The notes under the pieces were generated by a model. That model ran no database searches and had not been told where the DNA came from. It saw only the letters and a list, made by a program, of their open reading frames with translations. 64,000 nucleotides of DNA, taken from IMG/VR virus record IMGVR_UViG_3300027970_002011, positions 1 through 64,000 of that record; one strand, given 5' to 3'. This document shows, piece after piece, positions 14,528-24,975 of the stretch (position 1 is its first letter; each line of letters starts with the position of its first letter). Position numbers and translations under genes: made by a program. Source of the DNA: a virus.

Positions 14528-15286
14528 CGATTCCCAATCTTCTTTTGGAACACTTTGAAGGATATACGCCAATAGTTTTCTCTTTAACATCGGAACCAAA
14601 GTCTGTTCAAATGGAAAATTCTCATTGGTATTTACCTCAAATATCGGTAACTTGGTGAAATCCACCAAGTCCTTCCACGATGTTGCATCTTTAACTAACG
14701 TGGTAACTCGTTGACCTTGAGGGTCACCACTCCATACCATATCAAAATAAATCTTGGCGTCTGATTTGGTTCTTTTCATCTTTCTGATTGAATACTCCCA
14801 CAAAAATACTTGTTTCTTACTTTTGTTGGGATAATAGATGTATCCGTGACCAACCCCCATGTTGTCTTTGTTTTTCTTTAGATTGATGGTTGTTGATTCA
14901 TATACTATGGACCAAATGGACTTCCCAATATTAAAGGTGTCCATCAATCTGTTACCAGAAAAAACCAATGTCTTTTCTAACTCACCAAAATCACTGTCTT
15001 GTAGTTCGGGTAACTTAAGTGGTTGAAGTTCTTTCAAAAGAATCTCATCATCACAAGATTCAAATTTCTTTTTTGTTTGTAGTAATCTTTTTTCTTTAAC
15101 TAAAGATTGAACATTTGCTAAGTGAAGTGCCAACTCAACAAAATCAGGATAAATTTTAAACTCGTCAAAATTTTCCTCACATTTTTGAATGTAATTAAGT
15201 AAGGTATATTTGTTATATTCAAAATCTATTGGTTGCGAGAGCATCCAATCAGGATTTAATTTAAATGATTTTTTCTTCCTCGCCAT
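14501..15286 (-). CDS. Hypothetical protein (261 aa)
   Basis: Soluble, mixed charge, ATG start with basic N-terminus MARKKKSFKLNPDWMLSQPI. Segments YIQKCEENFDEFKIYPDFVE and LHLANVQSLVKEKRLLQTKK are helical; the middle VSNRL/IWSIVYESTTINLKKN region is beta-like. No domain recognised. The early promoter of the following operon overlaps its 3' end. Function unknown. Confidence 0.85.
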   Translation of the reverse strand: MARKKKSFKLNPDWMLSQPIDFEYNKYTLLNYIQKCEENFDEFKIYPDFVELALHLANVQSLVKEKRLLQTKKKFESCDDEILLKELQPLKLPELQDSDFGELEKTLVFSGNRLMDTFNIGKSIWSIVYESTTINLKKNKDNMGVGHGYIYYPNKSKKQVFLWEYSIRKMKRTKSDAKIYFDMVWSGDPQGQRVTTLVKDATSWKDLVDFTKLPIFEVNTNENFPFEQTLVPMLKRKLLAYILQSVPKEDWESFDSLKIIS

Positions 15287-15313
15287 TTACATAAGAATAA
15301 AACACCATTTTAT

Positions 15314-16342
15314 TTATTCAACTCTTATGATAAAATAATAAACACCCTCTACTTTTTGTTCATCAACTTTACCATCATAAAGAGACATTATCTCATAACC
15401 ATCACTATCAATCCACCCTTCAATCAAATCATCTTCATAAATAAAGTATGAAAGTCCTAAATCCCATTCCCTAATAAAACTTAAAGTATCGTCCATAGCA
15501 TCACTTACCCTCCCATCAATCACTTGATTAATTAAATCATCAGGAAAATCACCTTCGGGACTTTCTTCTATTTCTTCTATCTTTTGCTCAAACTCATAGA
15601 TGGCATTATTTTCCAATTGGGATATTTTATTTTCAAATACCCCACGTAATTCTCTTGGCGATTTTTCCATTAATTGTTGTAAATTAACAATCTCACCCCT
15701 AACTTTTTCAATCTGATAATTCAAATACTTTATTTCATTATCTTGAACATATGAAGTTTCTCTTTGTGACTTGTCCAACCAACTTTCAGGGTCTTGGTAA
15801 ATCAAGTCATTATACATGTCCTCAGCATATCTTTGAACACTATCATCATCAATATAATTTTCAAGAAAATTGTTTGAGAAAAAATTTATACCTTCACTCT
15901 CAATCATTTCTTTTGCGTATTCCTCAGCAGACCACTTCACTTCTTTTTCATTACCTATAGCATATTGGCTATTATCCCATGAAGTTTCAAAAATTTCCAT
16001 ATTACTATAGAATTCTTCATTTTTTGGGATGATATCATACACATCATAATAATCATTAAACTCAGATAACTCTTCATCAATTTGTTCTAACTGTTGTTGT
16101 AAACTAGTCTTTAACCCTTGGGTGTCATTTTGCATTTCATCTTCAATTTGACTTTTTCTTAACTCAAGTTGTCTTTTTCTTTCTTTACCTTGTTCATCCA
16201 ACGCATTTATCTCATTACTATAGACCAAATGGTCAAATAAAGCGTGCGCCATTAACCCTTCTTTAGGACAATCAGGTCCCAATTTCCAAAGGTCCTTGTC
16301 TCTTCTTAATTCCGCACTGATATTATTTACTTCTGAACTCAT
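15314..16342 (-). CDS. Hypothetical acidic coiled-coil protein
   Basis: 342 aa from the ATG at 16342. The frame also opens at a TTG at 16384, but a TATTTATC motif 7 nt before 16342 favours the ATG. Rich in D/E, with coiled-coil stretches (QIEDEMQNDTQGLKTSLQQQ, NLQQLMEKSPRELRGVFENK). The composition and aromatic-acidic style resemble the plus-strand gene at 17227. No motif recognised; function unknown. Confidence 0.8.
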   Translation of the reverse strand: MSSEVNNISAELRRDKDLWKLGPDCPKEGLMAHALFDHLVYSNEINALDEQGKERKRQLELRKSQIEDEMQNDTQGLKTSLQQQLEQIDEELSEFNDYYDVYDIIPKNEEFYSNMEIFETSWDNSQYAIGNEKEVKWSAEEYAKEMIESEGINFFSNNFLENYIDDDSVQRYAEDMYNDLIYQDPESWLDKSQRETSYVQDNEIKYLNYQIEKVRGEIVNLQQLMEKSPRELRGVFENKISQLENNAIYEFEQKIEEIEESPEGDFPDDLINQVIDGRVSDAMDDTLSFIREWDLGLSYFIYEDDLIEGWIDSDGYEIMSLYDGKVDEQKVEGVYYFIIRVE

Positions 16343-16371
16343 TACAATTGATAAATATTCGGAGATGTCTA

Positions 16372-16379
16372 TATTTATA
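16372..16379 (+). promoter_or_regulatory. TATTTATA promoter-like motif
   Basis: TATTTATA on the plus strand, followed by G, 29 nt before the GTG start of the GIY-YIG gene. Confidence 0.5.
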
Positions 16380-16408
16380 GTCAATAAACCTTTAATTTAG
16401 ATAAACTC

Positions 16409-16996
16409 GTGAATTGTGGTATCTATAAAATAACTAATGTAGTAACCAATAAAGTTTATATTGGTAGTAGTTTGAATTTATCTAAAAGGGAGTACAAACA
16501 TTTTTGGATGTTGGATAAAGGTTTACATGATAATTCTTACATTCAAAAGTCATATACTAAACACGGTAAAGATAGTTTTAAATTTGAAGTTATTGAGTAT
16601 TGTGAGTCTTTTAAATTGATTGATAAAGAAAATTATTATATTAATTATTATAATTCAAACGATAGTCGTTTTGGTTACAATTTAGCTATCGTAAATGAGT
16701 TTAGACGAAATACCTACAATGATGAAGTTAAAATTAAATTATCAAAATATAATTTAGAAAAAAACGGAAATTTTGATAAATATTCATTAACAAATATTGA
16801 AACTAACGAGTCATTTATTTTTGAATCATTAGTTGATGGCGCAAACTATTTAATAATGAATGGATTTACCAATGGTAGTCCAAGAAATGTTAGAATGAAA
16901 ATCTCAAACTCATTAAGAGAGAAAAAAGTTAATAATGGTTACAACGGTTCCATAAGAAAAACTTGTTATAAACATAAATTCAAAATAATAAACTAA
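16409..16996 (+). CDS. GIY-YIG homing endonuclease
   Basis: 195 aa, GTG start. The GIY-YIG module fills the first 90 residues: GIYKITNVVTNKVYIGSSLN, then R-x3-H (KREYKHFWML), the HGKDSFKFEVIEYC strand and the catalytic-region E in LIDKENYYINYY. The C-terminal half, NIETNESFIFESLVDGANYL, resembles a NUMOD DNA-binding helix. Free-standing selfish endonuclease placed between two divergent units. AT content is higher than in its neighbours, which suggests transfer. Confidence 0.92.
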   Translation: MNCGIYKITNVVTNKVYIGSSLNLSKREYKHFWMLDKGLHDNSYIQKSYTKHGKDSFKFEVIEYCESFKLIDKENYYINYYNSNDSRFGYNLAIVNEFRRNTYNDEVKIKLSKYNLEKNGNFDKYSLTNIETNESFIFESLVDGANYLIMNGFTNGSPRNVRMKISNSLREKKVNNGYNGSIRKTCYKHKFKIIN

Positions 16997-17014
16997 ATTT
17001 AAAACTAACAAATT

Positions 17015-17161
17015 ATGGGTGGATGCGGCTGTAAAAACAAAAACAACACTAACACAAATCAGATTCAAGCGCCAGTGGTTAAACCCCAGGCTCAACCTGT
17101 TAATGAAAACATCAAAGATGCCATTAAAAGAACAGTAGAAAAGTATTACGTAAAGAAATAA
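17015..17161 (+). CDS. Small MGGCGCKNK protein (48 aa)
   Basis: ATG to TAA encodes MGGCGCKNKNNTNTNQIQAP, then VVKPQAQPVNENIKDAIKRT and VEKYYVKK. A glycine-cysteine N-terminus with a Pro/Gln linker and amphipathic C-terminal helix is a pattern I recall from small phage structural-region proteins; function unknown. It follows the endonuclease gene by 18 nt and ends before a strong terminator. Confidence 0.8.
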   Translation: MGGCGCKNKNNTNTNQIQAPVVKPQAQPVNENIKDAIKRTVEKYYVKK

Positions 17162-17185
17162 ACTAATCTGAGATGTTTTTTAGTG

Positions 17186-17212
17186 AAGGGTAGAGAAATC
17201 TACCCTTTTTTT
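17186..17212 (+). terminator. Intrinsic terminator
   Basis: AAGGGTAGA-GAAA-TCTACCCTT stem (17186-17194, 17199-17207), with the T-run continuing to 17212, 25 nt after the small gene's stop. Confidence 0.9.
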
Positions 17213-17213
17213 A

Positions 17214-17221
17214 TATTTATG
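17214..17221 (+). promoter_or_regulatory. TATTTATG promoter-like motif
   Basis: One-base variant of TATTTATA, directly after the terminator T-run and 5 nt before the ATG at 17227. Confidence 0.4.
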
Positions 17222-17226
17222 AAAAT

Positions 17227-18216
17227 ATGGCGTTTATTGACTTAGTAATTCAAGATTTTAATGAAGGTGATTATGACCTTTTAGAAACCGCATTTAATGG
17301 GGATGTCAACACATTTTTTAATTATGTTAATAAAAAAGGTAAATTTGAAGAGATAATTGCCGATGATTATAATCATAACGATTATGAAAACGATTACATT
17401 CTGTGGGTTTCTAATAACAAACCAGAAATTTTCCGTAAACTTATTGAAGATAAATTATCCGATGTAACATACATTGATGGTAAATGGTATTTTATAACAT
17501 CTGATAGAGGGGATTTATCCAAACTTTATTGTGATGATAGAGATATTGGTCGTAACACAATAGAATCTATATTGTCAGGTGAATATGATAGTTCTGATTA
17601 TTGGGATTCAGGAATAGATGTCTATGACAACGTAATTGATGATTTAAACGACCAAAACAAACAAACTTTAATTGAAAGATTATTAGAGGAATTGAAAGAT
17701 GAAGAAATCTTACCATCAACAGATTTACTAAAAGAAATTGCATCGTCTCAAGGTCATGATGAGTATGTATCTTTAGACACTGAAACATTAAGTAGAATAA
17801 TCAATGATAAAAAATCTATTAAAGAAATCTTACCCGATGATTTAGAAAGTGAGTTGGTGAGTTTATACTGGAGTGCCTATAATGTGGCATATGAAGATGA
17901 ACTCTACGAATCTATTTGGAGTGAACTTGATTCTATATTTGAAGGTAATGGTGAATGGACTCAAACACCTTCCCCTTATGATAAAAATAAATTTACCCAA
18001 AAATTTCAAATACCTTTTATAGATTTAGAGTCAATTGTAAAAGATTATCTTGAAGATAATCTTAGATATAAAGATAGAACCTTGGAGTATTGGGGTAATA
18101 TTATTAATATAATTGATGATACACATGAGTGTTTAAGAGTTAGAGTACCTGAATATGCAGATTGGACTGAAACCAAACAAAATATCAATTCTCTTTACAA
18201 CGATTACATTTCTTAA
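17227..18216 (+). CDS. Hypothetical acidic protein (329 aa)
   Basis: Very rich in D, E, Y and N, soluble; segments such as DVTYIDGKWYFITSDRGDLS and EILPDDLESELVSLYWSAYN. No known motif. The style resembles the minus-strand gene at 15314, so both may belong to one family of acidic early proteins, perhaps DNA mimics, but that is only a guess. Convergent with the first collagen gene (4-nt overlap). Confidence 0.82.
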   Translation: MAFIDLVIQDFNEGDYDLLETAFNGDVNTFFNYVNKKGKFEEIIADDYNHNDYENDYILWVSNNKPEIFRKLIEDKLSDVTYIDGKWYFITSDRGDLSKLYCDDRDIGRNTIESILSGEYDSSDYWDSGIDVYDNVIDDLNDQNKQTLIERLLEELKDEEILPSTDLLKEIASSQGHDEYVSLDTETLSRIINDKKSIKEILPDDLESELVSLYWSAYNVAYEDELYESIWSELDSIFEGNGEWTQTPSPYDKNKFTQKFQIPFIDLESIVKDYLEDNLRYKDRTLEYWGNIINIIDDTHECLRVRVPEYADWTETKQNINSLYNDYIS

Positions 18217-21200
18217 AGTAATCTTTTTTCTTTCGCCTTTACTACAAGTTTTTGAGCTCTGTCTTCAATTGAATTGATAATGACTTCTTGCTCTTTCAAA
18301 GCCTCAATACACACGGCAATCATCTCTTTGTACTTCATGGTGTAGTTGGTCTCTTCACTACCGAATACAAGTTCAGGGAAATATGGTAAAACTTCTTGAG
18401 CAATGAAACCAATGTTTTTGTGTCCAAGTTTTTCTTTATCATCCCAATTATAATAGAATTCAACACCACGAATTTTAATTAAACTTTCAAGTGCAGATTC
18501 AATAGGTTCGATATTTGTCTTTAATCTAATATCAGATGGTCCTTTAGGTCCTGTAGCACCTTGAGCACCTTGTGGTCCTGCAGAACCTGTAGCCCCTGTA
18601 GCACCTTGAGCGCCAAAACCACTGCCCGCCTTTCCTTGAGCCCCTGTAGCACCTTGAGCGCCTCCAGCACCAGGTCCTTGAGAACCTTGAGCACCTTGTG
18701 AACCTGTAGTCGGATTTGGAGCACCTTGAGCTCCTTGAGCACCAGCTCCTTCAGAAGGGAAACCTTGAGCACCTTGCGAACCAACAGCACCTTGAGCTCC
18801 TTGTCCTCCTTGTGGTCCTTGAGCACCTTGTGGTCCTTGTGAACCTTGGCCACCCGCAGCACCTGTTGAGCCACCTCCACCCTGAGAACCTTGTCCCCCT
18901 TGTGTACCCTGAGCACCTTGTCCTCCTTGTGAACCTGTGGCACCTCCACCACCAGTACCACCTTGCGAACCTTGTCCTCCTTGTGAACCTTGTGAACCTT
19001 GAGCACCTGTGGAACCACCACCACCCTGAGAACCTTGTCCTCCCTGAGAACCTTGCGAACCTGTGGCACCTTTACCTCCACCGCCACCTTGTGAACCTTG
19101 TCCTCCTTGAGAACCTTGTGAACCTGTGGCACCTCCACCACCAGTACCACCTTGTGCACCTTGACCTCCTGTCGGACCTGTGGCACCTTTACCTCCTTGA
19201 GAACCTTGTCCTCCCTGAGAACCTTGTCCTCCTGTCGGACCTGTGGCACCTTTACCTCCTTGTGAACCTTGTCCTCCTTGTGAACCCTGACCTCCTGTAG
19301 ACCCTTGAGAACCTTGAGCTCCTTGACCTCCTTGAGAACCTTGAGCTCCTTTACCACCTTGAGAACCTTGTGAACCTGTGGCACCTCCACCACCAGTACC
19401 ACCTTGCGAACCTTGTCCTCCTTGTGAACCTTGTGAACCTTGAGCACCTGTGGAACCACCACCACCCTGAGAACCTTGTCCTCCTTGTGAACCTTGTGCC
19501 CCCGCACCACCTTGTGAACCTTGTCCTCCTTGAGCTCCTTGACCTCCTTGAGAACCCTGAGCACCTTGTCCTCCTTGAGTACCTTGTGAACCTTGAGCAC
19601 CCTGGCTACCAACAGCACCTAACGAACCTTGAGCACCCTGACCACCCTGAGCACCTTGGAAACCTTGTCCTCCTTGAGCCCCTTGATTACCAGTAGCTCC
19701 TTGCGAACCGACAGCTCCTTGAGAACCTTGTCCTCCTTGTGAGCCTTGTGAACCAACCGCTCCTTGCGAACCTTGTCCTCCTTGAGTACCTTGTCCTCCC
19801 TGAGCACCTTGTCCTCCCTGAGCACCTTGTCCTCCTTGAGTACCCTGAGCGCCTTGCCCTCCTTGTGAACCTGTAGCTCCTTGAGCACCTTGTCCTCCTT
19901 GGGTACCCTGAGCACCTTGTCCTCCTTGTGAACCTTGTGAACCTGTGTTACCTTGGGAACCTTGAGCTCCCTGTACTCCTTGACCTCCTTGAGCCCCTTG
20001 AGCACCCTGAGCACCCTGTCCTCCTTGTGAACCTTGAACTCCTTGACCCCCTTGAGCTCCTTGTGAACCTGTATTACCTTGAGTACCTTGAGTTCCTTGT
20101 GCACCTTGTCCTCCTTGAGAACCTGTTGCTCCTTGAGCACCTTGTCCTCCCTGAGTTCCCTGAACACCTTGACCACCTTGAGCTCCTTGTGAACCTGTAT
20201 TACCTTGAGTACCCTGTCCTCCTTGAGCTCCCTGTCCTCCTTGAGCCCCAACTGCTCCTTGGGAACCTTGACCTCCTTGTGAACCTTGAGCACCTTGACC
20301 TCCTTGAGCCCCAACTGAACCGGGACTACCTTGTGAACCTTGTCCTCCTTGAGTACCCTGTCCTCCTTGAGCTCCAACCGCTCCTTGGGAACCTTGTACT
20401 CCTTGCGAACCTTGAGCACCTTTTCCTCCCTGAGAACCTTGAGCACCAACGGCACCTTGCGAACCAACGGCACCTTGCGAACCTTGCCCCCCTTGAGCAC
20501 CTTGATTACCTGTTGCTCCTTGTGAACCAACGGCACCTTGAGAACCTTGTCCCCCTTGAGCACCTTGATTACCTGTCGCTCCTTGTGAACCAACGGCACC
20601 TTGCGAACCTTGTCCTCCTTGAGAACCTTGTGAACCTGTATTACCTTGAGCACCAATAGGACCTTGAACACCCTGAGCACCTTTAGCACCTTGAGGACCT
20701 ACATTACCTTGACTTCCTTGTCCTCCTTGAAAACCTTGACCTCCTTGAGTACCTTGAGAACCTACAGGTCCAACAGCACCCTGTGAACCTTGAACACCAT
20801 CAGCGCCTACCGCACCTTGAGCACCTGTATTACCCTGAGAACCTTGTCCTCCTTGAGAACCTTGTCCTCCTTGAGAACCTTGTGAACCTGTATTACCCTG
20901 AGAACCTTGAACACCCTGAGCTCCTTGTCCTCCTTGAGAACCCTGTCCTCCCTGAGTACCTTGAGCTCCTTGTCCTCCTTGAGAACCCTGTCCTCCCTGA
21001 GCACCTTGTGAACCTACACCACCAACAGCACCTTGTGAACCTTGAGTCCCTTGAGAACCCTGCCCTCCCTGAGTACCTTGTGAACCTTGAGGTCCTTTTC
21101 CACCTTGGGCACCTTGTCCTCCTTGAGAACCAACATTACCTGTTGCACCTTGTGAACCAACCGAACCTTGTGGACCTGTAGACCCAAAATCACCTTGTTT

Positions 21201-21509
21201 TCCTTGACCTCCTTGAGTTCCCTGAGCACCCGCAGCACCCTGAGCACCTGTTGGTCCGGTATTTGTTGTGCCAGCCCAAAGAGCATTATTAACTACAGTA
21301 CCTGCAGTTGTTGCAATAGTACTAAAAACATAAAGATTGTTAAAAAATAACCTAAATTTAGGTGAGGTATTAATAACTTTAAAATAAACAGTAGTACTAA
21401 CTTTCCAATCAAGTACAGCACTGGAGTAAACCCAAGTTGCCTTAGTATTATTTGTATCATACAACTCAACAGTTGCACTACCTGGTAATATAACGATATC
21501 CTTAGCCAC
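18213..21509 (-). CDS. Collagen-like fibre protein 3 with S74-type C-terminal chaperone
   Basis: 1098 aa, GTG start. Residues 1-84 are a beta-rich attachment head ([10 protein letters not shown]...). About 85-990 are near-perfect Gly-X-Y triplets dominated by GAQ, GSQ, GGQ and GTQ, with VG and TG interruptions, which should fold as a collagen triple helix trimer. From residue 992 comes [12 protein letters not shown], the S74 intramolecular chaperone: catalytic Ser-Asp with Lys at +5, then GFIAQEV. It would self-cleave after trimer folding. Tail fibre or appendage; third of three tandem paralogues, overlapping the second by 8 nt. Confidence 0.92.
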   Translation of the reverse strand: MAKDIVILPGSATVELYDTNNTKATWVYSSAVLDWKVSTTVYFKVINTSPKFRLFFNNLYVFSTIATTAGTVVNNALWAGTTNTGPTGAQGAAGAQGTQGGQGKQGDFGSTGPQGSVGSQGATGNVGSQGGQGAQGGKGPQGSQGTQGGQGSQGTQGSQGAVGGVGSQGAQGGQGSQGGQGAQGTQGGQGSQGGQGAQGVQGSQGNTGSQGSQGGQGSQGGQGSQGNTGAQGAVGADGVQGSQGAVGPVGSQGTQGGQGFQGGQGSQGNVGPQGAKGAQGVQGPIGAQGNTGSQGSQGGQGSQGAVGSQGATGNQGAQGGQGSQGAVGSQGATGNQGAQGGQGSQGAVGSQGAVGAQGSQGGKGAQGSQGVQGSQGAVGAQGGQGTQGGQGSQGSPGSVGAQGGQGAQGSQGGQGSQGAVGAQGGQGAQGGQGTQGNTGSQGAQGGQGVQGTQGGQGAQGATGSQGGQGAQGTQGTQGNTGSQGAQGGQGVQGSQGGQGAQGAQGAQGGQGVQGAQGSQGNTGSQGSQGGQGAQGTQGGQGAQGATGSQGGQGAQGTQGGQGAQGGQGAQGGQGTQGGQGSQGAVGSQGSQGGQGSQGAVGSQGATGNQGAQGGQGFQGAQGGQGAQGSLGAVGSQGAQGSQGTQGGQGAQGSQGGQGAQGGQGSQGGAGAQGSQGGQGSQGGGGSTGAQGSQGSQGGQGSQGGTGGGGATGSQGSQGGKGAQGSQGGQGAQGSQGSTGGQGSQGGQGSQGGKGATGPTGGQGSQGGQGSQGGKGATGPTGGQGAQGGTGGGGATGSQGSQGGQGSQGGGGGKGATGSQGSQGGQGSQGGGGSTGAQGSQGSQGGQGSQGGTGGGGATGSQGGQGAQGTQGGQGSQGGGGSTGAAGGQGSQGPQGAQGPQGGQGAQGAVGSQGAQGFPSEGAGAQGAQGAPNPTTGSQGAQGSQGPGAGGAQGATGAQGKAGSGFGAQGATGATGSAGPQGAQGATGPKGPSDIRLKTNIEPIESALESLIKIRGVEFYYNWDDKEKLGHKNIGFIAQEVLPYFPELVFGSEETNYTMKYKEMIAVCIEALKEQEVIINSIEDRAQKLVVKAKEKRLL

Positions 21510-24500
21510 CTATTTTTATACTTAAATCTTTAAGAAAATTATTCAATACTTCAACTCTTTTTTGGTTTTCAATTAATGCCGATATGCCAACCGAAACCAA
21601 TAGCTCATATTGTAAATTCTTATAACCATATTTATCTGTCCAAACTAAATCTGGATATTTTTCTTCAATTTCTTGAGCAATAAATCCAAGGTTTACACCT
21701 GTAATTAGGTATTTGTGTTCTGGTAAATAATCTGACAATTGAGGAATGTCCTCAACCCAATCAAATTTAACACCTCTCATGCTAACAATGTTTTGTCTAA
21801 CGTCTGTAAGAGGTTTAATGTTTGTTTTATATCTGGCATCTGATGGTGGTCCTTGAGCACCTTTAGCACCTTGAGTACCCTGTGGTCCTTTACCACCTTG
21901 AGCACCTGTACCTCCTTGCGGTCCTCTTTGGCCTTGAGAACCCTCGGCTCCTTGAGCTCCGTTACCACTCGGTCCTTTTGTACCAGTGGCACCTTGAGAA
22001 CCTTGTGCACCTGCCGGCCCTTTTGGACCTTGAGCACCTTGAGCACCTGGTGTTGGAGGACCTGTGGCACCAAGAACACCTGTAGTTCCTTGAGCCCCTT
22101 GGTTTCCTGCAACTCCTGTATTTCCCGCGGCTCCTTGAGCACCTTGTGTGGATGACGCAGCACCTTGAGTTCCTTGGGCTCCTTGAGCCCCTTGTACCGA
22201 ACTTTGAGCACCTTGGGCTCCTTGAGTTGTGCTATTAGCTCCCTGAGCTCCTGTATTACCTTGAGCACCTGTTGCACCTTGAGTAGAACCTTGAGCACCT
22301 TGAGCTCCTGTTGAACCTCCACCACCTTGTGAACCTTGAGCACCGGTGACACTACTTTGAGCACCTTGAGCTCCTTGACCTCCTTGAGAACCTTGACCTC
22401 CTTGTGCACCTTGTACAGAACTTTGAGCTCCTTGAGCACCTTGTCCTCCTTGGGAACCTTGACCTCCTTGTGCACCTGTACTAGCACCTTGAGCCCCTTG
22501 TGAACCCTGAGCCCCTTGGGCACCTGTGTTACCTTGTGCACCGGTACTAGCACCTTGAGCTCCTTGTGAACCTTGTGCACCTTGGGCACCTGTATTACCT
22601 TGAGCACCGGTACTAGCTCCTTGAGCACCTTGGGCTCCTTGAGCACCTTGTTTACCCGTAGCTCCTTGGTCACCTTGGACCGAACTTTGAGCACCTTGAG
22701 CTCCTTGTCCACCCTGAGCCCCTTGTCCACCCTGAGCCCCTGTATTAGCTCCTTGGGCACCTTGAGCACCTGTTGAACCACCACCACCTTGTGAACCCTG
22801 AGCACCCGTGACACTACTTTGAGCACCAGTATTTCCTTGTGAACCCTGAGCACCTGTTTTTCCTTGAGCACCCGTAACTCCACCTTGAGCACCTTGTGCT
22901 CCTTGAGCACCTTGTTTACCAACAGCACCTTGAGCACCTGTAATTGCTCCTTGAGGACCCTGAGTACCTTGAGCCCCTGTATTACCTGTCGCTCCTTGAG
23001 CACCTGTATTACCACCTTGAGCACCTGTGCTACCTTGAGTACCTTGAGCTCCTTGAGCCCCTTGGGCTCCCGTATTAGCACCTTGAGCACCTTGTGCCCC
23101 TTGACCACCTTGAGCACCTGTCGCTCCTTGAGCTCCCGTAGTTCCACCTTGAGCACCTGTACTACCTTGAGCACCTGTATTACCCGTCGCACCTTGTGCT
23201 CCCGTGGTTCCACCTTGAGCTCCTTGAGCCCCTTGAGCACCTGTATTACCTGTTGCACCTTGAGCACCTGTGACTCCACCTTGAGCCCCTTGAGCACCTT
23301 GTCCTCCTTGAGCACCTGTAACTCCCGTAGCTCCTGCGGTTCCTCCTTGAGCACCTATATTACCTTGGGCACCGGTATTACCTGTAGCACCTTGTGCACC
23401 CTGTACAGAACTTTGAGCACCTTGAGCACCTTGAGCTCCTTGAGCTCCTGTATTACCTTGGGCACCTTGAGAAGCACCTTGAGCTCCTTGAGCACCTTGA
23501 GCACCTGTATTACCCGTAGCTCCTTGAGCACCCTGAACAGAACTTTGAGCACCTTGAGCTCCTTGAGCACCTTGAGCACCTGTTTTTCCTTGAGCTCCCG
23601 TAACACCACCTTGAGCACCTTGAGCTCCTTGAGCACCTTGTTTTCCGACGGCTCCTTGAGCACCTGTATTAGCACCTTGAGCTCCTTGAAATCCTTGAGC
23701 TCCTTGTGCACCCGTACTACCTTGAGCACCTGTAACACCACCTTGAGCACCTTGAGCACCTTGAGCACCTTGTTTGCCTGTAGCTCCTTGGTCACCTTGA
23801 ACCGAACTTTGAGCACCCACAGAACCTTGAGTACCTTGGGCACCCTGAGCACCTTGTGCACCTGTGTTAGCACCTTGTGCTCCTTGAGAACCTGTTGGTC
23901 CCTGAGCACCTTGAGCACCTTGTGCACCTGTGTTAGCACCCTGAGCACCTTGAGCACCTTTAGGTCCTTGAGCTCCTTGTCCACCTTGAGCACCCGTACT
24001 AGCACCTTGTGCTCCTTGAGCCCCTTGTCCACCTTGAGCTCCTTGTCCACCTTGAGCACCAGGAGTATCATCCGTACCACCCTGAGTACCTTGTGCTCCT
24101 TGAGCACCTTGGGCACCTTGAGCTCCTGTGTTTGCACCTTGAGCACCTTGAGCACCTATCGGTCCTTGAGAACCTTGTGCACCTGTTGGTCCGATTACAT
24201 TACTTGCAGTTCCCTGACTACCTTGTGCTCCTTGAGCACCTGTGTTACCTTGAGCACCCGTGCTAGCACCTTGAGCTCCTTGAGCTCCTTGAGTACCTTG
24301 AGCACCTGTATTACCTTGAGCTCCTTGAGTGGTACTATTAGCACCTTGAGTTCCTTGAGCACCTTGTGCACCCGTTTTTCCTTGGGCACCTTGGACTGAA
24401 CTTTGAGCACCTTGAGTTCCTTGAGCACCTTGAGCACCTTGAGCTCCTGTATTACCTTGAGCTCCTGTGTTCGCACCCTGAGCACCCTGAGCACCTTGTG

Positions 24501-24975
24501 TACCCTGAACTCCTTGAGCCCCTGTGTTAGCCCCTTGGGCACCCTGTCCACCTTGCGTACCTTGGGCTCCCTGTCCACCTTGTGTACCTTGAGCCCCTTG
24601 AGGACCTTGACCTCCTTGAGCCCCTTGAGCACCCGTTGGTCCTTGAGTACCTTGAGCTCCTTGAGCTCCTTTAATATTGGCTTGTGAACCTATCCATTCT
24701 CCAAGATAGTTAATAATCTGAACATACGATGAACTACCATCCCACGCATAAATACCTTCACCATTACTTATGTCATTAACAGAAAAACCATTAGAAGTGA
24801 CTGCTTGAGTACCAATACTACCTACAGAAGAATCCGTGGATGATGAGAATGTTAAATCACCATTAGCATTAACTTTTTGAACCAACTGATTACCAGTGGC
24901 ATCCTCATAAATAATAAAAGGTACTCCACCTGAAAAGGTGTTACCTGAAGGGTATATTATAATATCATTAGCCAT
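21502..24975 (-). CDS. Collagen-like fibre protein 2 with S74-type C-terminal chaperone
   Basis: 1157 aa. Head 1-101 ([20 protein letters not shown]), collagen-like G-A-Q-rich triplets ~102-1040 with recurrent [13 protein letters not shown] and SSVQGAQ blocks, then [12 protein letters not shown] at 1045 with the Ser/Lys pair of S74 chaperones and [16 protein letters not shown]. The head resembles those of its two neighbours. Its start overlaps the upstream gene's stop by one base (TAATG), so all three fibres probably come from one mRNA. Confidence 0.92.
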   Translation of the reverse strand: MANDIIIYPSGNTFSGGVPFIIYEDATGNQLVQKVNANGDLTFSSSTDSSVGSIGTQAVTSNGFSVNDISNGEGIYAWDGSSSYVQIINYLGEWIGSQANIKGAQGAQGTQGPTGAQGAQGGQGPQGAQGTQGGQGAQGTQGGQGAQGANTGAQGVQGTQGAQGAQGANTGAQGNTGAQGAQGAQGTQGAQSSVQGAQGKTGAQGAQGTQGANSTTQGAQGNTGAQGTQGAQGAQGASTGAQGNTGAQGAQGSQGTASNVIGPTGAQGSQGPIGAQGAQGANTGAQGAQGAQGAQGTQGGTDDTPGAQGGQGAQGGQGAQGAQGASTGAQGGQGAQGPKGAQGAQGANTGAQGAQGAQGPTGSQGAQGANTGAQGAQGAQGTQGSVGAQSSVQGDQGATGKQGAQGAQGAQGGVTGAQGSTGAQGAQGFQGAQGANTGAQGAVGKQGAQGAQGAQGGVTGAQGKTGAQGAQGAQGAQSSVQGAQGATGNTGAQGAQGAQGASQGAQGNTGAQGAQGAQGAQSSVQGAQGATGNTGAQGNIGAQGGTAGATGVTGAQGGQGAQGAQGGVTGAQGATGNTGAQGAQGAQGGTTGAQGATGNTGAQGSTGAQGGTTGAQGATGAQGGQGAQGAQGANTGAQGAQGAQGTQGSTGAQGGNTGAQGATGNTGAQGTQGPQGAITGAQGAVGKQGAQGAQGAQGGVTGAQGKTGAQGSQGNTGAQSSVTGAQGSQGGGGSTGAQGAQGANTGAQGGQGAQGGQGAQGAQSSVQGDQGATGKQGAQGAQGAQGASTGAQGNTGAQGAQGSQGAQGASTGAQGNTGAQGAQGSQGAQGASTGAQGGQGSQGGQGAQGAQSSVQGAQGGQGSQGGQGAQGAQSSVTGAQGSQGGGGSTGAQGAQGSTQGATGAQGNTGAQGANSTTQGAQGAQSSVQGAQGAQGTQGAASSTQGAQGAAGNTGVAGNQGAQGTTGVLGATGPPTPGAQGAQGPKGPAGAQGSQGATGTKGPSGNGAQGAEGSQGQRGPQGGTGAQGGKGPQGTQGAKGAQGPPSDARYKTNIKPLTDVRQNIVSMRGVKFDWVEDIPQLSDYLPEHKYLITGVNLGFIAQEIEEKYPDLVWTDKYGYKNLQYELLVSVGISALIENQKRVEVLNNFLKDLSIKIGG